A stretch of DNA of 64,000 bases from Haliclona indistincta (Eukaryota; Porifera; Demospongiae; Haplosclerida; Chalinidae), in contig OZ024788.1 in assembly GCA_964017065.1 (NCBI GenBank), forward strand, positions 6,136,087 to 6,200,086, in the 5' to 3' direction. Below are positions 11,239 to 21,551 of the stretch, piece by piece. The notes beneath the pieces are model-generated. The model was not told the DNA's origin. It worked only from the letters and a program-made list of their open reading frames with translations, and did not search any database. The position numbers and the translations under genes were made by a program. Position 1 is the first letter of the stretch, and each line of letters starts with the position of its first letter.

Positions 11239-11420
11239 CTAACTAAAGATCGTCGAGAGGAAGACCCTCCCGACGATCCTTAGTTTAAGTTAGGAAGACC
11301 CTCTCGACGATCCTTAGTTAGGAAGACCCTCCCGACGATCCTTAGTTAGTTAGGAAGACCCTCTCGACTTTGCGCAGTTAGGCGAAGTTTTTAAGGTCTT
11401 GGGTTTAGTATTTAGTTTTG
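11239..11420. repeat. Tandem repeat block with element tail
   Basis: At least four units of the form 'aggaagaccctcccgacgat' plus 'ccttagttag' are followed by 'gcgcagttaggcgaagtttt' and 'ggtcttgggtttagta'. The same block and tail occur inside the inverted-repeat elements at 6869-7297, 12867-13433 and 33943-34647, so this is probably part of a fourth copy cut by the gap. Confidence 0.75.
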
Positions 11421-12866
11421 TTTAGTTGCTGCAGCACGCGCGTGACTAATATTTAACACCTCGAGGTGTCAATTAATTCACCCACGCAGTTTCGAGGGGG
11501 GGGGCTAAAGTAAAATACGCCCCACTATCACTGCATTTCTTGTAGCTCGATCAATTCACCAGGTTCTTCTGACTTTGTTTAGCCAAAGCAACGTACAAGA
11601 CTTGCTTGCGAGGTGTAGGCTCTATCCGATTTGCTTTCTATCCTGCTAAAATGGAGAGTCAGTAGTCCAGTGAATAAACGCGGCCGACGGGACCGCTTTG
11701 CTCTAGAAACAGCTTTTATGCACGCCCGTCTCTGCTACTCGTTAGTGTGAACTCACGCCAATTACTTTCAAGTATCACGGAACAGTTTACAGCGCTACAG
11801 CTCGCAGCCATTGCACTGACGATGCAGCTTCTGCCAACCAGTCAAGTTTCGAGCGCTCGCGGTAAAATTATTACGTCATTTCGCGAAGGGTCTATAGGCA
11901 CTCTCTATTAAGACTACAAATTTTGGTCCCAAGTGTGGTAACAGATTTTTACCAGCAACATACAAAGAAGGCTGTGGCCTTGTTGCAAGTTCAGGAGCGT
12001 TGCAGCATATCTAAATTAGCGATTTTCATCTTAGTGACGTGATAATTTTTAAGGCGTATCACATGATATATTCTCTAGAAGATCTGATTATAGTGTAGTG
12101 AAGCCTTTTCAGCTGATCTTCATTGGAGGATTCTGTGGCTTCGTCTTTATAAGGGGTTGAAGTCCAAAACTATTGCTGAGCTGGTCATATCCATACCTCA
12201 ACTGTGAGCCGAGTTGTTTCCTGATACAACACAGCGCTATAGCTGTATCGGTAAACCCGCAGCTTGAAGTCTTCGCAACAGTTAGCAATGCCTGTGGCCT
12301 GTAAAAATGCGGCATAACCTGCTGCTATCACGTGCCCGACCACATGACCAAAGAATTCTGATTGGACAATTTCTCACGTCATGACACAGCACTTTGAATG
12401 CAACTTTCATGAAAAAAGTTGTACTTGTAAATAGCATGATCAAGTAACCGGGACTGCACTCGTTGTGTGCTGGTAGAAAAGGCCGCGCCCACGGTCCACG
12501 TGCTGAATAAATGGCAGCAATCGAGTGTACAGTCATCAGTGACCACCATGCAGCCTATCCAGACGATTTTGGTCCCTGCAAGCAGCTGCAAGAGACGCTA
12601 TCGACACTGACTACTTGTTGGGCGTGTACTAAACTACATACGCCACTCTACTTGCTCTACATGTAGTGAACTAGTCTGGCCGCTGCCAGGCCTCCCCACC
12701 TATAGTTCTATATTGATTTTTGACAACATGTGCCACTGGAGAAAATGGTGGAGCTTATCAAGAAGAATTGGATATGGGTGGGGCACAAGGGCGTGATAAC
12801 GAGACGTATATAAATGTAGACTGGATCTCGTAGTTACGATCACTCTGAATCACCCAGCAGACAAGG
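11421..12866. other. Non-coding spacer
   Basis: About 1.4 kb in which I recognise no gene, RNA or clear repeat. The open frames are short and domain-free. Confidence 0.35.
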
Positions 12867-13433
12867 GGATTCTCTTTGTTCACTCAATCCCAGGTACGGA
12901 TGTATTACGTCACACTCGTTGCTATGGTATTCACGTGCTAAACAAAACTAAATCCTAAACCCCAAGACCTTAAAAAACTTCGCCTAATTACGCAAAGTCG
13001 GGAGGGTCTTCCTAACTATTCGTTAGGAGGGTTGTCCTATGGACCTAGCAGCGCTAACCCGTGGCTAACAGCGCAAACCATGGACCTAACGGCGCAAACC
13101 ATGGACCTAACGGCGCTAATCCGTGGCTAACAGTGCAAAACACGGACCTAACAGCGCTACTGACCCGTGCAAAACATGGATAAGAACGCTAGCCTCTGAC
13201 TAACAGTTTTTATTAGTGAAAAAAGGAACAAAAGTAGTACTGACTAAGGGATTGAACCCTAGTGCACAACACTGCCATGCACACCACCTATCCACTGAGC
13301 CACCGAGACCTAATGCTTGATTTGCTTTGGAACAAGGATTTATAGTAATATTCTTCTTGCGCGGGCATGTCACGTGCTTCCTGCCCATGACGTAATACAT
13401 CCGGACATGGGATTGTGTGAACAAAGAGAATCC
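12867..13433. mobile_element. Non-autonomous inverted-repeat element with tRNA-like core (copy 2, reverse)
   Basis: Terminal inverted repeats of about 45 bp, starting GGATTCTCTTTGTTCAC at the left and ending in the reverse complement at 13433, enclose the shared internal modules in reverse order. These are the 'ctaaaccccaagacctt' tail, the GGGAGGGTCTTCCTAAC tandem motif, 'cctaacagcgct' short repeats and a tRNA-like stretch. The terminal repeats differ from those of the copies at 6869 and 33943. Confidence 0.7.
13238..13309 (-). other. tRNA-like (SINE-type) module
   Basis: On the minus strand TGGCTCAGTGG (box A type, 13292-13302) is followed by AGGGTTCAATCCC (box B type, about 13248-13260) at tRNA-like spacing. 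It is related to the module at 6981-7059 and is read as a SINE-type remnant, not a functional tRNA. Confidence 0.6.
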
Positions 13434-14278
13434 TAGCCTCGAACCAGGCTCTTTTAATTTGTGTGGGCGGAAAAAAGCACTGTCTGCGCATGTCCTGAAA
13501 ATTCTAAAATTTTAAAGTATTTCTTGGATTTGGTGGAAGGAAGCAAATGAACATGATGAAACTTGGCGTGCAATTATATTGCTACCCTACTTGGACAGAA
13601 AGTGCATGAGGGTTGCTATTGGACGATGTACAAGAGCGCTAGAGACCAAGAACTGTTATTGTGGCGTCTCGGAGACCTCGCCCACTTCTAAATTACGCCT
13701 TGAAAACGATGCAGAGGAGCTGTTGCGGCCTCGAAGAGTGTTGAAATCATGACAGCACGATGCTGTGCATTCTCAGGCGCATGTCCACGATAGGGTTCCG
13801 GGTGCTATAGCACCCTCCTCAGCATTGAAGTTTTTAATTATTCATTGCATCAAAGTACACTGTGGCTATCAATTTATCATAACTGTTATTGCAACAAGCT
13901 TAGCAGCTGCCAAAATCCCATTCTAAGGTAGTTTAGGCTGTTTTTCCATTAGTTCAGCGATGAACAAATCCAGTGCGCCACGATAATAGTGACGAAAATG
14001 ACGTAATTTAAAGATGACGAAACTCGATTTTCACCGTTCCAGGTTCGTCACTTTAGTAACAATTTTGAGCAATGTCCTTGCTACTGTAAGATGGGGCAAC
14101 GCCAGAGAGCAGATATAAGTGTCTTTGGACGTATAAAATTCATCACCAGGCGAAATATCAGCGTTTAAACGCTAATACATTGTATGCAGCCGCCATCTTG
14201 TTTCTCCGTTCAACCCTACACAGGGAGGCACTACCGTGCCTCCCTAATAACAATCTAGTAATATAAACTCTAAATCAC
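13434..14278. other. Spacer downstream of the truncated CARD-GBP gene
   Basis: Searching the minus strand for the next GBP exon (end of the G domain, helical domain) found nothing here. A perfect 24-bp palindrome, AGGGAGGCAC-TACC-GTGCCTCCCT, lies at about 14221-14244, some 35 bp past the last exon. Confidence 0.5.
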
Positions 14279-15297
14279 CTCATTTTCTCTAAATCACTGC
14301 TGCGTGATACATTTTGAGAGTTGTAGATGAAGTAAGAGCTCAGTAGTAGTGTAGTCACTAGAATCTTAGCATCATTGCTGGCTTGGTCAATCACAAAATC
14401 AATTCCTTCAGTGTCGAGAAGGACAACACAGTATTCTTCACACTCTAGAACACTAGTGCTCATCCATATTCCTTTAGTACAGGCATCTGTCGTATGACCA
14501 AGCTGAAATGCTTCAGAATTGCCCAGAAAACGTGACAGGATGTAGGACTTCCCTGTTCTGGCTGGTCCAGCAATAGACAGTACAGCTACTGGTTTGTCAA
14601 TAGTATTCAACAGCTCCAGACCAGTATCACATGGTACCAGTGAGTCACGCTTAATACCTGTGAATAATTTCGAGACATGTAGATAAATTTAGCGTTTGAG
14701 TGCATACTATAGTCTGTTTGAAATGAAAAGTCACAAATACTCACTCTCATAACTTTCGTATAATTATTAAAACATATTAGGGTGAACATTGAAGCGTTAA
14801 TTTTGTAATCACAACCCAAATCCGTAAACTTCTCTGCTCTTTGTTTGTACAAAACAATAAACCATCAATTTAAAAATACATTTACAAATGCAATTATGGC
14901 CGACTTATTCTATCATTGGCATAATAAGACCATGACAGTACATGCATTTTAGCTATAATGTTAGCTTAATTGAACACTCCCTATAATCATAATGATCAGT
15001 GCTCTAGACCTCATGAGCCTGCTAATTTGAACACCTGACCAATAGAAAAGAACATTTAGCCCCACACATTCCAGGGGCAGAAATATTATGTATTCACAAA
15101 GTGAAAAGCATCCGTTATACATGTAATTGCTCCAAAAATTAATTTTTGAGATTTGAATATTTCTAGTGCATCTCCTTACAGGTGATATAAAGCCTGACTG
15201 GGAGTTAATTTCATGGAAAGTTGACACTAGTGAAGCCAAATGCAAGGTCTACTACTCTACGAAGATTGCATTGTCATAACTACATTGCATTATAGAA
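14279..15297 (-). repeat. Inverted duplication block, minus copy (pairs with 508-1526)
   Basis: Reverse-complement partner of 508-1526. It contains the 379-bp GTPase exon (14279-14657) and about 640 bp of preceding intron. The homology ends at the donor site on one side and within the same intron on the other, about 85 bp from the preceding exon at 15383-15541. Confidence 0.9.
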
Positions 15298-16942
15298 ATG
15301 CTGTCCGCATTTCAGAGTTCCAATTATTCTGCAGGCATTATAGCTCTGCATCATAATTATTTTGGTTGTGTAATTTATGTACCTTCTTGGACAATCAAAG
15401 AACATTCTTTTAGATTGAATTCAGTGTTGTTGGGCCTAACAAGTGGTACAGATTTCGCTTGCAAAGGCTCTCCAGTAGAAGGAAGAATGAGAGGTCTTGT
15501 CTTGAACACAGGCTCCAGTTTGTGACAATCTGGCAGTAAGCCTGTCATAATAATCAGCATGATAATTGTATAAATCAAATACATTGTAAGTCTTTTATAC
15601 AGCATCAACAAACATGAATGAGTGATTATACCGAATGAGTGTTGTTGTTTCGATGGTACAAAGCACCAAGGGTGTCTATACGCCCTTGATGGCACCCATT
15701 GGACACAATATGTTAAATTAACACACACTGACTGCATGTGTGAAATGCCTATAATTATATGTACAACACATTCGTTTACCTGCAGTGATAGAGTGAGGTT
15801 GAGTGCATTCCAGTATTAGCGTCTCTCCAATGAATACCTGCAGCACTCCCATTGACCGGAGTGCATCAGCTGCCTTGAACAGAGCAATCCTTAGCTGCTC
15901 AACTTCAGAAGAGCATAGCCAAGTGACTGCGATGCAACCGCTTTCAACTTTAGAGAGGTGAACATCTTTTTTGGGAACTCCAAACAAAGTAACAAGCTTA
16001 ATCAGATCATCAAGAGTGGATTCACCCCAGTAGTTCTTGAGTTTTAGTTTGATAGCGACTTTCTCAGCTGACAGTTTAGAGGATGTGGCAGATGCTGGAA
16101 ACAGTTGTTTAAACTGGCTCACAGTTGCGCCATTCATAAAATGTTGGAGTTGCTCTTCGTACTTTTCTGTAAGCTGTTTAGTAGCGGTACTACAGAAAAA
16201 AATGATTGATATTATACCTGAATTGCAATACAGAAATCTTACCAGACATCTTCAGGAAATATTTGTTTCAGGTAAAATATGTTAAAGAGAGAAACTTCCT
16301 GAGAAAAATTTGACTGGAAGCTACAATCCTCATCAGTTTTATGAAACAGTTTAGGCAGAAACTTGACAAACTCTTCTTGAGCTTTAGGGCTGTTTTTAAG
16401 CTTTTCTTCGCAATGACACAGCAATTTGGCGAAAGCAACGCGCAGTTCAGCCAGTTCTTTAACCAGTGCATCGGGAACCTCAACCTGCTCTCCTGCAAGA
16501 ATTCACATTTAAATACTGAACCTACAATTTTAGTCTAACACACTATACCTTCCTCGTTAGTTCTGCTACTTGATGATTGCATAGACCTAGAGTGTTCTAG
16601 TGCATCTAAAATTAATTTAGTAAAAGGAACACTAATTCTATCTGGTCACTAACCACTAAGACGAGATGCAATTTTTTCTTGTTTGGTTTCTTGCAGGATT
16701 ATCACAAATGCGTGAAACTTTTCAGAGTCACCGTTCACTGCTCGCTGAAGGTAGCCGAGAAACGTTTCTGCTTTTAGGTACTCGTTGGTCTTGCTAGAGC
16801 ACTCCGCTCTCTGACGGTCTGTTATGATGCCTTTGCTCAGAGCGAGCGGGAGGAGAGCAGTAGTGTCTATACTATTGACTAAGTAGCTAAAACAGTGTTT
16901 CAGAGCCTCTGGCTCAGCGGGATCACCACCAGCAGTAGCCAT
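14279..16942 (-). CDS. CARD-like domain fused to a GBP-type GTPase domain (3' end missing)
   Basis: Six exons join with matching phases: 16654-16942, 16549-16605, 16243-16492, 15780-16189, 15383-15541 and 14279-14657, giving 514 residues that stay open at the end. Residues about 1-96 form a CARD/death-fold-like helical domain ('GIITDRQRAEC', 'FVIILQETKQEKIASRL'). Residues about 115-200 are helical and unassigned. Residues about 235-330 resemble a module seen in sponge and cnidarian immune-type proteins ('DDLIKLVTLFGVPKKDV', 'GCIAVTWLCSSEVEQL'). The next exon supplies the N-terminal strand typical of GBPs, followed by the P-loop GPARTGKS, TKGIWM and DTEG. By family knowledge, a CARD would recruit signalling partners and the GBP part would bind GTP. 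The gene stops at a donor site with no downstream exon on this strand. The missing C-terminal half appears to be the plus-strand piece at 1914-3821. Confidence 0.8.
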
Positions 16943-17305
16943 AATAGTGCTGGAAGCAAGGGCGTGGCTGGCTGTGAATAATTACACCGTGACCATAAAG
17001 TCTATTATAAATTTATAATTATACTTTCTAGTGTCATTCATACAAGTAATCTCTTTTATATTCCAATTTGATGATGACCAGTGATCATGTTTTGTGTGAG
17101 GAAGCACTAATCCTGTTATAGAGCAGAACCCTCATCTGTAATCGTCTTATCATAAATCAACTTCTTCATGAAGAGTGAAATAGTGAAATAAAAGACACAA
17201 TCAATTTTTTCAAGGTAGTAGTATGTAATATTCATGGTAGTAGTATGTAATATTAACATAATAGTACTAACTGTACGTAGTTCACAGTAAGCTAAACTAT
17301 AGTTT

Positions 17306-18953
17306 TCAAACATGCACAATGACAGACTGTACTCTGATACGTAAACAGTCGTTTTTAAGATACTGCACTTCACGTCCAGGATCATACTCAAGTTCAGTTT
17401 TAGCGATGAACAGTGACTTGCCCCATCCTTGGCTAGCTCTATCACCCTTTGTAACCCTGGAGAAGAAAAAGCAACAAAAATAAATTAAGCTTACAGCACG
17501 TACAAGGAACTAAAGTTTGGTATACGACAAAAAACCTGCCAAAAACACACAGTGGAACTTCTCTAAAGCAGACACCATTGGGACCAACAAAAATCGTCCA
17601 TTATAGAGAGGGTGTCTATACATTATGTGGGTTATATTTGGGATTCAGCAAGTGCCCATTATAGAGGGATGAGGGGTGTCCTCTAAGAGGGGTTCCACTC
17701 TAAACATGTGAGATTATAATTTGAATAAAACTGAATACCTATCATTTATAAGCAACTTGAATGAAAATACTATTAGCAAGCTTTGCATTGGCACACTTGT
17801 AAGACACTTGACACACATACGAATTCAACCATGGGTTCCTAGGTGCTAGTTTTAGTGCAGCAGCATACATGACTCACCGTTCTCTGTAGTGCCCAGGAGT
17901 TCTGTCATTGAAGAATGAAGTCTGCTCATGGTGACACTCCGGACCCAGCTGATTCAGTAGTTGAATAGTTACGTCTCCCTTGAACGGCCATCTTAGCTGA
18001 TCATCGTATTCACCTTTCATCAGGTACGTGTGTATAGAGACGTGTGTGCCTTCTCCATTGCCCAATCCTTGAGGAGCGACTCTGATACAGATCTTGTAGC
18101 CGCATGGATGAGAGTAAAATGGACGACAGAACCACAGCTCAGGGTTCTCGCATCGTCTAGCATAGTTAGTGAAAGTGAACTCGTACGGAGGAAGACGTAG
18201 CATCAACTCCATTGCCGGCGTACTAACGGCACCAACTGGTGAAGCTGAGAGTGCTGGTAATACACCCCCAACTGATACAGGCCCAACAGCAACTGCACCT
18301 CCTTTCTCTACCGCCGCCATTCGTGTTTTGAGCAGTTTGATTTCAGCTATTGCGACCACTAGCTGCTGCTCTAATCCAGCAGTACGCTTGTCTCTGTCAA
18401 TATTGGTATCTTCTAGCTGGGTTATTCTAGCAGTAAGCGTATCACTCATTGTGAGTGCTTGTTGAAGTTTACGGGTCACTTCAACTGGGTCAAAGGTAGG
18501 TCTTTTAGGGCAAACCTCGTTCTCGTGTTCACGTAAGCGGCATCTTTCCACCTTCAGCCCACACTCATTTTCACAAGGTACAGTCACATACGGGCATTCT
18601 CCTTCTCGCTTGTTTTCCATTAAATGCCCACTCAGGCTTTTCACGTAACCTTGCCAGGAGCAGCCATTGCTTTTCAAAGGACAGTAGACGCGAAGGTTAA
18701 CTATTGTTCTCTGTAAGTGTTTGTTCAGGATAGCAGTGAATTTAGGTTCTTTGCAAAGGGGGCAAGATTTTTGTCGTCTTTGTACCTCTCGAAGACACCT
18801 CAGGCAGAAATGATGTCCACAGCAACCAGACAACTGTGGGTCCATCATTAAATCGAGACAGACATTGCAGTTCACTTCAATCTCCTGAGGTACCGTATTC
18901 ACGAAGGAAATGTCACTAGAACAAGCGAGACTTCTGTCCACCTCAGCAGCCAT
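17306..18953 (-). CDS. TRAF family protein: RING, TRAF zinc fingers, coiled coil, MATH domain
   Basis: Two exons (17878-18953 and 17306-17456) give 408 residues. Order: C3HC4 RING at about 29-69 (C29, C32, then GCCGHHFCLRC); TRAF-type zinc fingers at about 80-150; a coiled coil at about 160-215; and a C-terminal MATH/TRAF domain from about 255. The second exon supplies the last MATH strands ('VQYLKNDCLRIRV'). This is the layout of TRAF adaptors, which link membrane receptors to NF-kB and kinase signalling and carry E3 ligase activity. The start is the first ATG ahead of the RING. It lies 363 bp upstream of the CARD-GBP start on the same strand, so two immune-type genes are neighbours. Which vertebrate TRAF it corresponds to cannot be settled from sequence reading alone. 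Confidence 0.93.
17551..17703. mobile_element. Short MITE in the TRAF intron
   Basis: The left end 'agtggaacttctctaaagca' and the right end 'ctctaagaggggttccact' are imperfect inverted repeats about 150 bp apart, and copies of 'cattatagag' lie inside. A related end ('agagaggttccactgta') occurs in an importin intron near 36090-36110. It is probably a Tc1/mariner-type derivative. Confidence 0.6.
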
Positions 18954-19967
18954 TATAACAGTACTCCACCCACTGCCACTATTATGCCACGCGGTAGACG
19001 TGGCATATTTAGGGTTGGGCGGAAAACAATATGGCGGCTACACTTAGGCTAAACGCAATAATTCACGTATATCTTGGCTGTTGACGACATCAGGGGTATT
19101 TTAACTACCTAGGGGCTATCCTAAGAGGTAAGCGCTTACAATGAGTCTACTAATAAAGACTATAAGGCCAGTTGCTATGGGCATGACAAGATGGCGTCTC
19201 GTCTGGAGGGCTAACTACGGCACTGCCATATCTTCGCCATACGGGCGTTTCAAGCTAATCTAACGTTCTGACGTTCTTTGCACGATTTGTGCGATTATAA
19301 AGAGACCTTCAGAAGCAAAAGAAACCAGGTCTAAGGTGGTAAACCAGAGTTCACGTGGTCACCCGTTTGTTCATCTTCTTTCTTCTTCTTCTTCTTCTTC
19401 TTCTTCTTCTTCTTCTCCAGCCAGCCTACCGCCGTGGCGAGTGAGCTATTCAAGACAAAACCTACACAGCAACTACACTAGTCGTTGGGAGCAGTGCACC
19501 TGATATCTATTTAAGCCTAAAACACTAACAGAAGCGAGTATTTCCAAGAAAACAGCGATTTTTGGTCCATAACAGACTCCATTCCATCTTTCTGTTTGAA
19601 CTCCGTTACTAGGTTACGCCTACTCGCGCACGCCCGTGTATGTAATTATTCTAATACAAGCGCACCTTAGTACAAATTGCTTGGAACGCGAGTGCTGCTG
19701 CCATGCACTAGCAATGTTGTTCACAGCAGACAACGTGCCAATCTTCACTGTTACACTGGATTTGTCTGTTCAGGCTTGTAAGAATGCTAGATTAAGCTTA
19801 GCTAATGTTGCATGGTACGTGTTGCTGCTGCATGCATGTAGTCATGCAGAGTCGATCGCCAGTGCACTACCGTCGTACGGCCCCGGTCTCGGCTGAAATA
19901 GTTCAAGAGGCTCTTTACACTGTACTAGCATAAGTGCCAACTAAGTCATTAATAAAAAAGAAAAGAA
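18954..19967. other. Spacer upstream of the TRAF gene
   Basis: Contains the likely TRAF promoter near 18954-19100, a (TTC)n microsatellite at about 19378-19416, and no recognisable gene. Confidence 0.5.
19378..19416. repeat. (TTC)n microsatellite
   Basis: About 13 uninterrupted TTC triplets. Confidence 0.9.
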
Positions 19968-20241
19968 ACAAGTAATAAAAACATTTTAACCAAAATGCAA
20001 GAGATTTAGGGTTGGTACATTTGTCGAAAAAGAAAGGAAACAAGATTTTGAGGATTGTAACAATAGCAGTGTAATGCTACCTCCCTAAATTAACTGCTTT
20101 CAATAGTTGTGGTTAATTTAATAGGGAGGTAGCATTACACTGCTATTGTTACAATCCTCAAAATCTTGTTTCCTTTCTTTTTCGACAAATGTACCAACCC
20201 TAAATCTCTTGCATTTTGGTTAAAATGTTTTTATTACTTGT
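19968..20241. mobile_element. Palindromic MITE, copy 2 (complete)
   Basis: This is a complete version of the element at 193-502, running from ACAAGTAATAAAAACATTTT to its reverse complement. Both arms of about 115 bp match almost perfectly. The 45-bp centre is the exact reverse complement of the centre in copy 1, so the two copies lie in opposite orientation. Confidence 0.9.
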
Positions 20242-20310
20242 ATAAATAGTGCTAAACTACTCAATTAATAATAACTATGAATATTAATGACAAACACGAT
20301 TTTACATGTT

Positions 20311-20640
20311 AAAATTTTTTCGTGAACAATAATAAATAACGAACATTAGTAAACACTTTATACACAAAAGTCAAAAATCCACAGTCATTTCCAGTTTATG
20401 AGTAGGGTGGAGAGTGTTGCATGTCTGTTGTGAGAAGAGAGGATCAGGGAGTCTTGAAATTGAATGCATTCGGGACGGATGTAATGGTGAAATTGTATCC
20501 TCCTTGTTCCTCAATGTTACGAGATGCTGGAGAATTGACAAGAAAACGGTATTTACATGTGACAAAAAACACTCACACAACTTGCACACTCTCTTTTCTC
20601 TCCCTCTCTCTTCCTCTTCCTCTCTCTCTCTCCCTCTCCC
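20311..20640 (-). pseudogene. Detached copy of the last importin-7/8 exon and its 3' flank
   Basis: The sequence matches 25199-25560 base for base over long stretches. It includes the final importin exon (minus strand, 'IEEQGGYNFTITSVPNAFNF', then stop), its 3' flank and the CT-rich intron start. No other importin exon lies near it. It is a partial direct duplication about 4.9 kb from the parent, separated from it by the Calx-beta gene. Confidence 0.85.
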
Positions 20641-21551
20641 CTCCCCTCCCCTCCCCTCCCTCTCTCCCCCCTCATCCATATTGTGTGATAACATGTGTGA
20701 TATAAAGTGTACTAGCTAATATTGATGTCACTGTGAAACTTTTTCTTTACACCTCAGTGTATATTTTGTCAATTCAAATAATTACTATTATAGATGTGGC
20801 GACATAAAATTAGCATGCTACCACTTGAGTAGAATACTGCATGGTGACTGCCATAATTATGGTGAACGCATTATTATTGGGGTCAGTCAGTCTGGAATCT
20901 TCAAGGAATAGCTCAAAAGTACTGAAGCTCATGTAAGATCATCACTCTGCTGTTTGTCAGTAAATAATATTAAGTACAAAGCAAGATTGGGTGGAGCCTT
21001 ATAATTAATTCGTACAGGGTCTAATTATGTGGGTGAGCTAGTACATGTAGTTGAGAGAAATGTACATCATATGAGCTACAAATTAGATAAGCCATTGATG
21101 AACAAATTAATCGTGAATAGAAACAGGCTCAGCATAATTATTATGACTCTTGAGCTGTACCAAAAATTTGAAAAACTAATTGAAACGAAAATAGAATACA
21201 ATCAAGAAACTTAAAAAGACAATAAAAATAGGACATCATGCATTGCATCCCTAGCAACCTGGAATCAGTTGTTGCTTTTTGCTGGTCTGTAGCCAAGTGA
21301 TGAGTCAGTCAATCGTGTTACCATGCTTACCTCTGGTTTACACAGTCCGGACCAGTACAGATTTCTTGACCTTGTACAAACTGCAATTAACCTCTGCACC
21401 GTAAACATTAATGTGACGTCACGCGACCTTGGCTAAGTTCGAGCATAGATACAGGAATACAGTGAGTATATATTTTTATTTATCTACTTATGGTTCGAGT
21501 GAGACTCAGCGATAGAAAATACATTATCGCTCCGCTGCTAGACGATTTGCC
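20641..21551. other. Spacer before the Calx-beta gene
   Basis: AT-rich after a CT-rich stretch. The promoter of the plus-strand gene should lie here, but no clear core element was recognised. Confidence 0.4.

Noticed and set aside
11020..11283. Open frame across the gap
   Set aside because: Consists of unknown bases translated as X; not evidence of a gene.
15375..15737. Single-exon 120-residue protein
   Set aside because: Only 15383-15541 is supported, as exon 5 of the CARD-GBP gene with good splice sites and phase; the rest is intron.
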